From contig CM034127.1 of the NCBI GenBank assembly GCA_019914995.1, positions 5,518,001-5,582,000 of the forward strand: a stretch of 64,000 nucleotides of DNA. The letters are read 5' to 3'. Position numbers and translations under genes: made by a program. This document shows positions 34,270-47,071 of this stretch, piece by piece. The notes below the pieces were generated by a model. It was not told the DNA's origin. It saw only the letters and a list, made by a program, of their open reading frames with translations, and did no database searches. How positions within the stretch are numbered: position 1 is the first letter of the stretch; the number at the start of each line of letters is the position of its first letter. The stretch comes from Acanthochlamys bracteata (lineage: Eukaryota > Streptophyta > Magnoliopsida > Pandanales > Velloziaceae).

Positions 34270-37200
34270 ATGGCGAGTCTCGCCGCTGCAATCTCTCTCC
34301 GTCCAACAGCACGCGTTCTCTTCAATCCACGTCTGCCTAACCTCCACCGTTCAACAGCGGCGCCGCTAGTCACGTGTGTCTCACGTTCATCGCCCCCTCC
34401 TAAGGTTGACTCTGATTCTGAGTCAGACGATAGAGATAGTCCTACATCTTCTGGTTGGGGCATTTCGTCGAACACCTTGACGGCGGGGATTGGAGCGCTG
34501 GGTTTTGTCGAGACTGCTTACTTGACCTATTTGAAGGTCACTGATTCTGAAGCCTTCTGTCCTACCAGCGGTGGCGGATGCAGCGATGTTCTCACTAGTG
34601 ATTACTCTAATGTATTCGGTATAGATTTATTCGTCTTCGATTGATGCGCTTCTGAACATTCTGCTTCTTCAACTGTTGCCGAATTATGAAATTGATATCT
34701 ATCTAGTTGAACCGTTGATTTCCTTCTGTTACCTTCTAGTTGTTACTAGACTAGAAAATATTTCTACTGGTTTTGATGTTAAGTTATAGCTTTATTAGAA
34801 AGATCAGAAAATTTCTGATAGTAGAAGCACGTTAACAGTAGCTTTTTAGTAAACATTTATGCGTTTCGGATTTAGTTGATACACTGGAATAGGTTCATGG
34901 CTCAGTGCTCTTTTGATGGCTGCTTTATTCAGATGTGGACTGAATCCCCTTTCTTTCCAGTCCATGAATTTGACTTGTTCATGGAGTGTCATAGAATAAT
35001 CTACAGTTATCCCATTGCTTAACTCTAATTCGATTTTTGGAGTTATGTTCATGGAATTTTATGTGTTAGTCTTAAGAATTTTCTATCATTCACTTTGAAG
35101 GTCCATCGTAGTTATGTTCATGGAATGGTATGTATTCTAGCTCTCTTATTCTTTTAACTTTTCAGAGCATTTAATGAATGGAAAATTTTGATAAATATTT
35201 GAGTACTTAATTGTGTTTTCTGTTCGTAAGAGGTCATGTTATCTTACACATGAACAATAATCTGTCTTTCCTACAATATCCAATGTCTTTTTGGCCCTGC
35301 ATGGCCTACAAGGAAGGATGCAGTTATTTTGCAGCTAAGAAATTTGGCTAAGCTTGTTACCGTCATAATCTATTTCTTTTCTCTAAAGCTTGAGCAAGCT
35401 AATACCTTATTGTTATCTATTTAATTGAATCAGAAATTTGAGATGCAGTAATTCTGATCTGTTTACTTTTGTGCTGGAGATCAATTTGCTGTTTGTTTTG
35501 GTATTTAATTGCCTCAGGTTGTGATTGTGTTTACTGAAGGTTCTAGTTATATACTTACCGTCAGGTCTAGTTTTCTTAATTCGAGGTCCATAATATTGTG
35601 ATAACCTTGTTTTTAGTGTTCCAGGAGTCCCGCTTCCTTTGATTGGTATGGCTGCCTATGGGTTGGTAGCTCTGCTTGCCCTGCGGCGCACAGGAAAGAA
35701 TGTGCTCTCTTGGCTCGGTGATGGTGAAGCACGTGTGATCTTGCTAGGGGCAACTACATCGATGGCAACAGCAAGTGCTTATTTTCTGTATCTCTTGACA
35801 ACGAAATTATCAGGGTCCTCATGTGCTTACTGTCTTATGTCAGCTGCTTTGTCATTTAGCTCATTCTTCATCACTATAAAAGTATGCTCACCAACTGCAC
35901 TTCGAAATGAATTTTATTTTATGTATGTGGGATTAAACGATTCCTTCGCTCTTATGTAGGACTTCAACTTGGAAGAGTTCCGGAAGTTGGTGGGTCTAGA
36001 ATTGGCTATAGCTGGTTTAGTTGTGGCCGCCTTAACCAATACATACACGACTGTTTCTTCTCAATCTCGAGGGTGAGTGTGCTTACTCATTTTTGGACAG
36101 GGTTAAGCATTTATCTAGTAATCGGTTGTTCTCTAGTAGTCTAGTTCTCCTTTCATTATAGGTATGTATTTTCCTTTTGTATTACACCAACTGTCTAGGC
36201 ATCCTGAATCCAAACAAGAGTTGTGAAGATTCCTTTTGTAGTTTGTCCATATTTTTCCTTCTATAGTTCTATAGCTATATATAGTTGTCTGGCTCTTGTT
36301 TGGCTTGGTTCATTAAGCTAATTGGTCATTGATTTGATTAATGGGTAACGATCAATGCAGAATTGGAGCTTTAGTAAACTACAATTTGTCTGCTTGTTTA
36401 TTGCTCTATATATTGTGTCATCGTGTAGTCTTTTTGTAAGTTGCATGTGTTTGCTTTTTCTGAAACCAGTCCAAGTATCATGTGTGCATTAGAAAGCTTA
36501 TGTGTTCTTCTGAACTGAAAAAGTATATTTGGATTCCTAGACCTAGTGATCAGTAACATATGTTTGTTATCAGCAGTTATTTAGCTATTTCTGGGACTAG
36601 CTTGCCTTCCTTGCCTTCCTTGACATGTGATTGCTACTAGATGAGAAATCTTAATAAATGAAAAGTTGTGGAATATAACCGATCATATGATTTTGGTCTG
36701 CTAGTCCAGATATGCATTTTTTGCTCAGTCGTCACTAATGAGTAATGACAAGAATTTTGTATCAAATTGTTGCCTTCCATACAGGTTCGATGACATCGAG
36801 TTGAAACCGTTTTCAAGTGAGATAACTTCAGTATCAACACCATTTGCTTTATCACTTGCTGAACATTTGCACTCAATAGGTGCTAAGATGTATGGAGCCT
36901 TTTGGTGTACTCACTGTAACGAACAGAAAGAGGTAAGCTCTTAGCAAAGATCCAACTCTCTGAAGAGGCAACTTTCTCATTTTTGTGATTTCCCAAGACA
37001 TCATGTACCAGCAGCCTCTCTCAGTTTGGTGAATGGGATGGAAAATCTAACATTACGTTGATGCTTTTATCTTTTCCTCCAGGATCACATTTCATATTTT
37101 AAAGTAAATGTTTCTGTTAGCTGAGTTTTTGAAGTAAAAGGGTTGCCATTTTGCACATTGGGCATTTGTAAAACGATAATTTAGAATACCAATCAGCATC

Positions 37201-37809
37201 ACATCGTGCACTACACTTCAAAATGATTATTTGGTACACAAATGTTGCCTAGCATTTTCATAAACTTGAATTTGTGGATTTTTGTTTTTTGATGGTTACA
37301 TATTGGTCTTGTCTCGTTTCTATAATCCTGTTTAAATTGATCATCTGTTGCATCAGACTGTAATGCTCCTGAAATGATTCGGGTTAATATCTTTCTTGTA
37401 ATATCTGTTGCGACGCTTTCTTACTGACTATTTAATTAGAGGGCTCTGAGTCGCTTTTGTTTCTGTCCTTGTATCTCCTATGTTTCAAAGATGTTTGGAC
37501 GTGAAGCCATGAAAGTACTAGACTATGTTGAGTGCTTCCCAGATGGAGTTGGTAAAGGAAAAACTATGGACTGGGAATGTTTGATTGCTGGGGTGAAGGG
37601 ATTTCCCACATGGGTTATTAATGACAAGGTTCGAATTCTCGAAATTAAGTGGTACTTACTATTAGATTTGTCATTATTACTCTGTATATTATGGTTTTAC
37701 TTATCTGCTTCACATGAATGCATTTTCACAGGTTTTACCTGGGGAGCAAAAGCTAGAAGATCTTGCAAAAACATCAGGATTTGTTACAGAAGGTTCTCAT
37801 CCTTCATAG
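34270..37809 (+). CDS. LTO1: Thylakoid VKOR-thioredoxin fusion oxidoreductase LTO1
   Basis: Chloroplast thiol-disulfide oxidoreductase joining a vitamin-K-epoxide-reductase membrane domain to a thioredoxin-like domain. In Arabidopsis LTO1 forms disulfides in the thylakoid lumen and is needed for photosystem II assembly. Six exons (34270-34618, 35625-35881, 35960-36072, 36785-36932, 37491-37628, 37732-37809) join in frame to 360 residues. Features in order: plastid transit peptide (MASLAAAISLRPTARVLFNP), acidic linker, first transmembrane helix with GALGFVETAYLTYLKVT, paired Cys97/Cys104, VPLPLIGM, VKOR CxxC at 183-186 (SSCAYC), then the thioredoxin CxxC at 281-284 in GAFWCTHCNEQKEMFGREA, and GFPTWVINDKVL. 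All redox cysteines are present. The start at 34270 gives a normal transit peptide. Its Arabidopsis counterpart is on another chromosome, so it is not part of the ancestral neighbourhood of the HMG and amylase genes. Confidence 0.95.
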
Positions 37810-39309
37810 ATTTTCTCCTAGCTGTGGACGGAAACAGAATACAAAAGCTGCCTTTCTACATCATTTTCTTGGGGATTGCACTAAGATACAACATCTTGTC
37901 TATAATCTGAAAAATTTTACACATTCAACCGAAACTACTTTTGCCTGAGAAGTTTCACAATAGAAGCGTAAATGGAGCTGCCTCTCAGTCTACAATTTGG
38001 CTAGTCTACAGGAAGCTTTTGTATCAATTTTGTGTTTTTATCTTCATTAGAAACAAAATTTAATTATAATGTATTATGATGTATAGAGTATGTCTTGATT
38101 AGTAGCTAATTCTAAGTTAGCAATATGAGGACAACTCATTGCAATACTGTTGTATACTTTGAAAGTGGTTGATGGCTGACTTGTTTTCTCTTTAACGGAA
38201 GAAATTGTGTTACTGTGGGCAATGCTTAAGTTCTGCAACATTGAATAAGTAATCTTTGATGACATTCAGCGTTATGGTTATAATAGGATTGATTACAGAA
38301 ACATCACCTTACATATGATAATTTTGCTCATAAGAGTTATACTGCGGTTGCATTTTTCGGTGTTCCTTGGATTCTTATACCCTTCTGCAGCCAGCGCAGT
38401 TGTTGTTTCAACAACTGGGTAGGTATAATACTCTCCCTGTACCTTACTTAGGGCAAGTTTGAATAAGATGAAAATAAAGATTTTATCGAAATAAATATGT
38501 ATTTTTGAAATAAGCACTTTCTTTTATAAATATGTTTGGAAAGAAAGAGCTTATTTTAAAATAAATTGGGAAATGCTATTTGCATGAACTATAGTTATAA
38601 GCTGATGACTGTAAATATTCTTATATAGTACTAAATATTAAATTCGAGAATATTTTTATATATAATTAAAATTTTATTTTAATATTTTTTAAATATATTA
38701 ATTTTAAAACATAAAAATTTAATATTTGACATTATTATAAATATTTCTATAATTAAAATTTATAAATAAATTATTCAAATTTTATATAAATAATAATTAT
38801 TGAAGGTAAATTAATTGTTTGCTTTTATCATAAGTCAAAACTTATCTAGTTAAATTAAGAACATGTTTTATTTACATAAGAGTGAGTTCACGAAAAGTAG
38901 AGTTCATGAGAATTGAAGTTCTACAGAAGCGAAGTTCAAAGTAATAATTGAAGCACACAAAATACCAAATTTAAAATCTGAAATGAAATCGATGGTAATT
39001 TAATCATGCTCTGAATAGCCAAACAGCCCCTTTCCAAACAGGGGCTTTAGTCTACTTCCTGTAGCTTCTTGGGCTTTAATTAATAGAAGTGCTTTTTATC
39101 CAAAACATAAAAATCTTAATTGAAAGCCCAACAGTTTTTAATCAACATAAGGAGATACTAACAAGAAGAGAGCCCTACCTAAAATTCGTATTTGTTACTT
39201 TTTTATTCAGGCTCTTTTGCCTTCTGCAAATTGATCCCTTTCTTGCCTATCATACAAAACCTCACTCAAACTTCAGCAGCTGCACAATTTCCTTGGCGCT
39301 GTCCCTTCT
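37810..39309. other. 3' flank of LTO1 and spacer
   Basis: No supported gene. Around 38,450-39,060 there are worn MITE-like pieces (GGGCAAGTTTGAATAAG near 38,451, CCAAACAGCCCCTTTCC near 39,020) without a full element. Confidence 0.4.
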
Positions 39310-39835
39310 TTTCCCAAATCTTCAACCATCGAAATCAGTAGCAAAGAGACGAAATTCTTCAAGGAACTTCTCGGCACCTCCCATGACCGGCATTGCAGCA
39401 CTGATCTTTTCACGGCTCTGGTAACCCGGCGCATAAGTACCAAGGACTCCGTCAACCTTCTTCCTCAATGGGCTGAGCTTGAACAACCTCCAGATGAGCA
39501 AAACAATCCTCTGCACTTATATCGTCTCCAGCCATGAATCCTTGACTCTTGTTCATTTATGGGAACAACTCTAGCTTTCATCTTAAACGAGCCCAGCAAC
39601 ATCAACAATCACCGCATTTTTTTCAGCAATACGTTCAAGCTTCAAACTAGAGTCCAGCGAATACCTAACCTTGCCCTTGACAGAGGGAAGGACTATGTTT
39701 TCTCCATCAAGCTGCAAAAGCATCTTATCATCCCCAGCCTGCCGTCGAGCAACTTTCTTTGCTCCAAGATAGAGCTGGTGTTGGCTAAATAAGGTTCCAA
39801 CAGACTGCACCCACGTAAAGTCCCTTAATATGTTG
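39310..39835 (-). pseudogene. Root-cap / LEA-type family pseudogene fragment
   Basis: Minus-strand translation in several frames matches the C-terminal part of the plant 'Root cap' family (PF06830). The pieces are: RDFTWVQSVGTLFSQHQLYL (from about 39,830), a DGENIVLPSVKGKV segment, then FKMKARVVPINEQESRIHG in a second frame, and KVDGVLGTYAPGYQSREKIS followed by AAMPVMGGAEKFL and LFATDF. At least two frame changes separate them, and the N-terminal Cys-rich half is missing. The order of motifs is intact, so this is one decayed gene fragment. The family's biochemical role is not settled; members are secreted proteins expressed in root cap and other tissues. No parent copy is present in the window. 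Confidence 0.7.
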
Positions 39836-40484
39836 CTTTTTTCTTTCTACCAAAGAAGTGCCCACTAAAGAAAGATAAGCGGCGTTAGTCCAACTAATAA
39901 AGGTTTTATTATCAATTATGAAGTCAACTATCAGTGTGGTGACGTATATATGCGATGTAGGTAATGTTTTTTTCAACATTATAGCTCACTTTTTTCTTTA
40001 AAAAAAACGCATTCTGATCGTTTCAGCTACAAAAAAATAATAATAAAAAGTTATTTTCAACTCATTTTGATTTTAAATAAATATAAAAGTTAAACTCATG
40101 TCTAATAATAATATAGTAACTCACTTCAAAAACTCATTACTTAATAACTTATTTTAAAAGGAAAGGAGTATGTATCGTCTACGAGTGCACGCCAGTACAT
40201 TTCTTCTAGTGTGTCAGAACTTCACAATTTTGAGGCATATAAGCCGGACGTCCATACCGCTTTACAAATAGTTTGTTCTTCGCCCTCGCCATAAGGTGCG
40301 TCTCTTCTCGGCCGGTTTTCTCTACAGTCTAATTTTCATATCTTTTCATTACAAAAAAATTTAAATCTTGCTTTCAAAATAGAAATTTGATATATCTGCT
40401 TTCAATTAATTTGTGAACTTGCTGTTACGTTTGTTGATTATTATTATCTACTGATTTGTAAATTGTATGAAAATGTGAAGTCTG
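39836..40484. other. Intergenic DNA
   Basis: AT-rich, with a worn MITE-like stretch (about 39,995-40,165) sharing ACTCATTTTGA/AACTCACTTCAA words with the Tourist-like element at 30843. No gene is seen. Confidence 0.4.
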
Positions 40485-41444
40485 TGTTGGTTAAGAATGA
40501 ATATATTAGCTCATATCGAATAAAGATAAAATAAAAAAAGAGTTATACTAGAGAATTTTATAAGTTTTTGAGTTAAATTTTTGGGTTGGATTGAATTTTT
40601 TAGTGTATAGATCGGACATATTGTTTGCTTTATCTTAGTTAGCTCGTCCGCTAATGTATATATTTTACAGTGGTATCAGAGTCGATCATCTGGTTAGCAG
40701 ACTGATGAACATAGTAGCTTTTACTGATAGTGTATGAGCAGATTAAATGCAGTGTGACGCACATGAACTTTCGTAATATGCGAGCGAGGATTCGAAATAA
40801 GTTGGGATATAATGACTAGCTCTTAATTATGTAGAAATGATGCACAAGTGAGCTAAACGACGTATGTTATAATTCTAGCTGGTATTGTGATGAGGTAATT
40901 AAGAACAGTGTGATTCACAGGAGCTTTCGAAAGGTGTGATCGAGAACTCGGAGCAAGTTAGGTTCTTATAAGCTTTTGGTTGCGCATGAACGGTGCTTAG
41001 GCGAGGCGACGGACGCATATTATAACTTTAGCTATAAGTTGGATGATCAGATTAAAAGCAGTATGACTCAAATGAACTTTCCAAAAATGTGAGCAACGAT
41101 TCGGAGTAAGTTGGATTCTAATGATTGGCTTTTTGTGTGCAGTAATGATGATATAAGTCAAGTAGTTGGGATTCTGATGGATCACTTACTTGTTGTGCGA
41201 TAGAATGCTCGGATAACGAGAAATATGGATGACTCACTTTTTGAGAAGAAGATTGTTGGGTTAAGAGTAAGTAGATTAATCCTATATGAATAAAAATATG
41301 ATAAAAAAGAAGTTAATATAGCAAAGAGTTTCATAATCCATTAGCTTAAGCTTATGCGGATTGAATTGGATTTTCTATTGTATGGATTGAACCTTTCGGA
41401 TATATTATCTTGGTTAATACAAACGATATTGTATCTTTCCAACA
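40485..41444 (+). mobile_element. TRIM retroelement, family B, copy 2
   Basis: A 960-bp element with direct terminal repeats at 40485-40669 and 41254-41444, both starting TGTTGG(G)TTAAGA and ending ACA. A well preserved primer site TGGTATCAGAG (40671) follows the first repeat. Flanks GTCTG and ATCTG are a near-match 5-bp target duplication. The interior (40,690-41,250) is non-coding and consists of about three diverged copies of a unit of roughly 160-170 bp carrying GAGC(G/A)A(G/C)GATTCG and AAGTTGG(G/A)(A/T)T. Same family as 28953-29707. Some TRIM families carry internal repeats, so this does not conflict with the call. Confidence 0.85.
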
Positions 41445-41610
41445 ATCTGTGAGCATGCCGGTGGGAGTACATCAGTAGAGAAGAGGTGAAGACTCGATAT
41501 GTAAGAGTTTATTCATGATCATGACGACAAATTGAAGCACCGGCCGCTCATAGACTATAAAGGTGTAAATACGAGCCGAACTAAACGGCCCAAAAAAAGC
41601 ATGTGAATAG

Positions 41611-42060
41611 TGTCATGATATGGTTATTTTGATTTTTCTTTCCATCCTCATTATCTTGATAAGATACATTTTAGTAAAATACCTTGTAAATAATGTAGAT
41701 CTAGAGTATAATAGAATACTCTAAATATTTAGGATATTTTGGCTTAAGTCTAACGTAGCTTAGATAATACTCTAGATAGGTTGCATATTTTAGAGTTAAA
41801 GATTTTTGTACAAACTTTCTAAATCAAATGTTCTTCACCGTCCAATAAAAGTAATCTTCACCATCCTTTGAGAGATGGAATGTGTATAAATAGAAAAGTA
41901 ATGCCCTCATTTGGGGCATGAAGCAAATCAATCAATAATTATAAACAAGCAAGGTAATACAAAGCTTTATTCTTAAAAGCTCTCTCTTATAAGTGTCATC
42001 TCTTCTTCTAATTTTCTTTTGTCATAAAATTTTTAACTATTTTTAATAGCTCTCTTGGAT
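41611..42060 (+). mobile_element. Solo LTR related to the element at 19903-22766
   Basis: This stretch of about 450 bp aligns block by block with the right LTR of the 19.9-22.8 kb element: TTTTCTTTCCATCCTCATTA, AGAGTATAATAGAATACTCT, GTTCTTCACCGTCC, ATGCCCTCATTTGGGGCAT and AATAGCTCTCTTGGATAAA. No interior follows on either side. This is the expected product of LTR-LTR recombination. It is a fossil; the ends are approximate. Confidence 0.7.
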
Positions 42061-44384
42061 AAATACTTATAAAATCTTTATAAGTGTCATCTCTTATAAG
42101 CGATGCTCCGCTGTGTCTACGAGGCGCATGCAATGGACTCCTCCACGTCCATGTACTTGCTCCGCTGCATATCAGATATTCATTTTCCAAGTTTAGGAAG
42201 TCGAAGAAATATACTAAGATCCTAGATTTTACTGTACACGTTTTAGAGCAATAAAATTTGTAGAGCTTGGTAAGAAATGATAATGTAGATATTACTTTAG
42301 GCCTCTTTTGGAAATATTTTTATCTCCTTTTTACATTATTCTAAATTTTTTATGAAAATTTAAAATGCGTATGGATAATACTCATACAATAATTACATTA
42401 TTTTAAAAAAAATGAGTTGATTTTTTAAAAGAACTCTTTCTTTAAAAGCTCTATTTTTCAGAAATCTCAAAGATGTGGTTGTTGGATGGTATTTGTATAA
42501 AGAAATCCCATAGGAAACGTGAGTATGATGATTGTCTTCCCCTCGCTGAATTTCACGTAGTAATTCCTCTCTGTTGCTTTCCTGTATGTTTCCTACCATG
42601 CAAAAAGATCAGTTCCATTCAAACACTGAAAGAGCTCTTGGGGATTGTTAAAGTTAAGGTATAAAACTTAAAAGTGATGTTGGAAATCGCTTGACAATAA
42701 ACAAACCAAACATAAGCCTGTAATGTCTAAAATAAGACTCACTGTGTCCAGCATGAGAAATATGCACAGAAGAAGAGTGCAATAAGCTTGTCAATGCAGC
42801 AAAGGTGCACAAAACCATACTACACACAAACATCAAAGCATACAGCAGAAGACATACGTGTCAAAGCACGCAGTGACGTTTGAGGAACTCAATCGGACCA
42901 AAAGGGATCACGGAGTGGCTCTGGAAAACCTGATCAGTGTTCCCAAACTGGTATCTTTCACATAAAAACTCCCTTACAAAATAGGTCAGAGGAATGAGGA
43001 TTGGTGTCATATTAACCAAAATTGTTTACTATTGGAAGCATTAAATCTGTAAGGATACACAAGAATGAGGTCCGTAAGGAGGTAATAAGTATTTCCCGTA
43101 AATATCTTACCAGTTGTGTTGGTCCTCCAAGTTAGACTAGGCTCAAGTTAGTAGCGTGTAGGACTTAATGAGCCCGAATAAAAGACGGACTAGTTTGGTG
43201 GGCTAAAGCCGGATTAATAGTATAGGGATCTGGAATGGTACACAAGTGAAAAACGGATTAACTAATTTAAATGTGAGCCAGCAACCCGCCTTGAATTGGG
43301 CCAAGTGGACCCTGGCTTGGTGGGCTTAACAGTCCACGTTCCTTAATAGTCCCACATTGGTTGGATGCTGAAAATGGGTATGTACTTATAAGTGAGAGAT
43401 GCTAATCCCTAAGAGATTGGCCAATCTTTTTAATGTGGGGATCCGATCTTACATGTTGAAACTCTAAAGTCTGTTTAAGACAAATCGAAGAAAGTTCGCA
43501 TTTAAACTCGGTCAAGACCTAAATAGCCTTGATGAAGTTCCATGATTGAGTTTCTATACAATAGATGATCTTTTGCGCATTTCAGTCTTTGTCCAGAAAG
43601 TAGCAGTAGCATCATGGCTGTATGGATGATTCACAAGACTTCTTACATTTATCCTATTAATCAAGGACCTTCATATAATTCGTGATCCAAAAGGAATTTG
43701 CACATAAAAGCTGAAGGGATGATAACCTGTAGCTGCATAGCAACATGTAGCAACATTCACACTCTAAAACTACTGGTGCGTCAGCGATTCTACTAAACTT
43801 AGAAATATACAGGGAAGATAACCTTGATGCAGTAATTAACCAATAACTAATTCATCAACTACAAGGAATAACAGCTGAACCAGTACAGGAAAAACATTAT
43901 CATAAATGGCATTCACTGAAAGTCAGAAGATGAAAGACAAGAGAGAACAACTAACACTACCTTGACTATATGTTGAATGTGGCTAAAAGAATTAACTTAA
44001 GGGAACTAGTAGTTTCTCAAGAATTTGTCAAAGGAAATCAGCAAGACAAATAATATTTGAACCATATATGCTTGATGTACGAAATGCCTCTCTCCTGGGT
44101 TTAAAGGCTTAGCAATACCAAGCTTCTTAATTGTTTGTGATAAGATGATCACTACAAGCTCAGCGACTTAATTTCAGGTAAAGCAGATTGAAGAATAATG
44201 GAACTGAACATTTTAATCAATGAAACCTAGAGATGTTATCATCACTTAGATGTATGACATCCTGCCGGGGTACATGTTGCCGCTAGTAACATCAATTAGT
44301 GAAACTGAACTGTTGAATTAAGACAAGTGACATTTAACCAACTTTCTACATCAAACTGCAGGGCTTACTACCTGACACTGTTCA
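42061..44384. other. Intergenic DNA, possibly old 3' flank of the pseudouridine synthase gene
   Basis: No supported gene. A repeat-like segment (about 43,117-43,450) contains AGTCCCACATTGG (43348-43360) and CTTATAAGTG (43385), the layout of a plant snRNA-type promoter, but no snRNA follows. Confidence 0.4.
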
Positions 44385-45364
44385 GTAGGCACAGGTTGTC
44401 CAATTGTTTCCATATAATGAAAATCAGGATACTTATGAAGGTTCGATGAGCCAGAGAGCTACAGCTCCTTCCTTTTGCTCCATGGAGGCGATATGGGAAT
44501 GGATGTATTTCATCTTGAATTCCTCAGCCTGGTCTGCGTAGGCCTCATACTCACTACTTCATGCGAAGAATTTGACTTCTTGTTATATTAGGTGGAAAGA
44601 CGCTCATCCAAGTACAAGCCAACTTCAGGCGCATTGTCACAGTGATGCTCACCTCACTGCAAACAGGATAGCAAACCTTTGCTAACATGCTCAAATTAGA
44701 GAATCACAAATGTACAATTAAGAAAATATATAAAATAAAATTACAGAAAATCTTACTTATTGACAGCTGCATCCTTGAGAGATTTCTGGGGCACAATTCC
44801 TCATGATTGCAACAGCAAGCTCAATCATCTTCCGAATTTGATGCAGCGTAAAACTCTGCCCTACAACCTCACACCTGATGAAATAATCCAGTCGAGATTC
44901 ACAAAAGGATCCGCCTCAAATGAAATGATGTACCTCCCAGCAGAAGATCTTCAGCTTTGGTCCTGGTTGTGAAGTTATGGATATTATGTATACCACATAC
45001 CTCCTCAAAATGGCATTGAACCTCTCGTTCTCCTTCTCTCCATATGGGAAGTTCACTAGCTTCTCCATGCTTCCATTAGTATCTGCTCCCCATTCTGTTC
45101 CTCTGTTAGGTCCGTCCCATCTGGCAAAGATTCTTCATTCTTGTTTATTGTTGCATTGACTTCCTCTGTTAATTCTCTCTTTTTTTGGCTTTGATCCTTC
45201 TTTAGGCTGCAATCTCTAGTACAAGTATTTGAACTAGCCTTCTCTTTCTCCATTGAGCCTGTCTTCTCAGGAACAGACTTCTCTTCAGCTTGCAACTGTA
45301 GATCACCTACAGCTTCATCTTTCTCTACCTCTTTTGAAGCATTCCTACTGAAATATTTTGTCAT
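44385..45364 (-). pseudogene. Decayed TruA-type tRNA pseudouridine synthase (PUS1-like), C-terminal half
   Basis: Minus-strand pieces in the order expected for a plant TruA/PUS1 protein, which converts uridine to pseudouridine in tRNA. They are: an acidic, Lys-rich linker (45,060-45,364); FPYGEKENERFNAILRRY (about 44,997-45,050); NFTTRTKAED (about 44,950); RYIISFEADPFVNLD; RCEVVGQSFTLHQIRKMIEL followed by AVAIMRNCAPE (about 44,790-44,885); PEVGLYLDERLS (about 44,595); and EEFKMKYIHSHIASMEQKEG with AVALWL (about 44,450-44,530). A plausible intron lies at about 44,660-44,760. At least three frame changes are needed between pieces, and the N-terminal catalytic half (with the RTDKGV-type Asp motif) is absent. 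The position between the HMGB9-like gene and AMY2 matches the Arabidopsis order, so this is probably the original locus in decay. Confidence 0.78.
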
Positions 45365-47071
45365 TAGCGTTCAACCCCTCATCAGCCATTTAGTCACAAG
45401 ATATAGCGAATGTCCGTCAAAATATATATTTTTAGTATTTTCATCAGTTTTTAAATATTCAAAAAAATTTTATTTTTAATTTAAAAAAATAGATGATGAC
45501 AGCTGAATTTTATGATTATAAATATATATTAATAATTTGATAAAAATTTTAATAAACATAACTTTTTAACAAAATTTTGATAAAATTTTTTTATACGAAA
45601 TTCAAATTCATTATTAAAAAAAAATATATATAGTAATACTTTCGGATTAATTGATCATTATAAATATTTATACTTTCAGATTAATTCGTCATTATAATTT
45701 CTATCTTATACTATTTTACTAAAATACGAAAATAAATAATTAATTATAAATATAATATAATTTATAAATTATTATTATTGATTATTTTTGTTACTAATAT
45801 TTTATTATACAGTCAAGAAAAATAAAAAATTATTTCTTCGACAATTCGAATTAATTGATTAATTTTAGATTAATTCGGATCGATCTATTTAATAATCGGG
45901 TCAAATTCGTTCAATTTGAATTCAACTTATATATTTATATAGGTCAAAGTTTTTATCTTAATTCTAACTTAAATGGTTTAGTTTAAGGTTGAATTTTTAG
46001 ATGGAATCATAGTCACCCCTAATTTAGGAAACTAAAATAAATAAATATAAAATTTATAGGGGCTAATAATGGCCATATGATTATAGAATCGGCCCAAGTA
46101 AATACGGAACTCATTCGGCCCGTGATTTGCTGAATCGATCCAAACATTCTGGTCTTTATCAGAAACGGATGGAGCGATTTTGAAGTATTTATAAAATAAA
46201 ATTTTTTTTAAATAATAAATATTTTTATTTTTTAAAAAATTAGTTTTATATTTTTATTTTTAAAAAAATTAATAAAAATATATAATAAAACTTTTTTACT
46301 ATAATATATATATATATATTTATTTATTTATTTAAATTATTAAATAAACTTTTAAATATTTATAAAATATATACTAAAAAATATGAAAAGAAAAATTTTA
46401 AAATAGAGTTTGGGAAATGCAATCCCAAATGCCCCCCGAATCGTTTATTGACTCAAATTCCTTACGTGAGTAGTGATGCTTCAGGAGAAAGAGGAACATG
46501 CCATCTCAGATTCGGTACTTGTTCAAATTCTCGATTGACGTTTTGTTATTTGGTTTTTATTCATAGACAGTGTGATCGATGAAACAAATGCTTGGACTTT
46601 TATTTTCATTCTATAAGATGCACTGCTTTGCTTATCAGTGATCAAATGGAATTTGTTGATGATTTTTATTTGTATTTATTTAGTTATAATTATTTTTTTG
46701 TGCACGGAGTTAACTTGTTGAGATTATAAGTTTCTGCTAGACGATAGCAGGATCATATGTTTAGTTGGATAAAGGGGAGTAAGAAATTAAACTAGTGTTG
46801 GGATCTTAGATGGGCAACTCCAACAGTGTATAATTTCAAGCTTTTCTACTTTTATTGTTTTTATAGTTACTTGTTTTTCAAATTAAACTCATGTGTTCGA
46901 AATGCGTAAACGTAATAGGCTGAGTTCCGTTCATGAATATATCTTTTCTGTGATTCATTGGCTTTACTAGTTTAGGTAGCTGATTTTGTTACTGCAGTTG
47001 TTTGCTGCGAGGCTGATTCATTTGTTTTACTGATTTTGTTATTGTGGTTGCTTGCTTCCAGGCACCGGGTG
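45365..47071. other. Spacer between pseudogene and AMY2
   Basis: AT-rich, including a transposon-like stretch near 45,840-46,010 (AATTCGGATCGATCTATTT). No canonical AMY2 first exon (a Met-Gly-Tyr type start) was found here. Confidence 0.4.

Noticed and set aside
43348-43395. AGTCCCACATTGG followed by CTTATAAG, resembling a plant snRNA promoter (USE plus TATA)
   Set aside because: The spacing is near the Pol III type, but no U-snRNA sequence or sensible terminator spacing follows. Similar motifs are common inside plant repeats, so no RNA gene is claimed.
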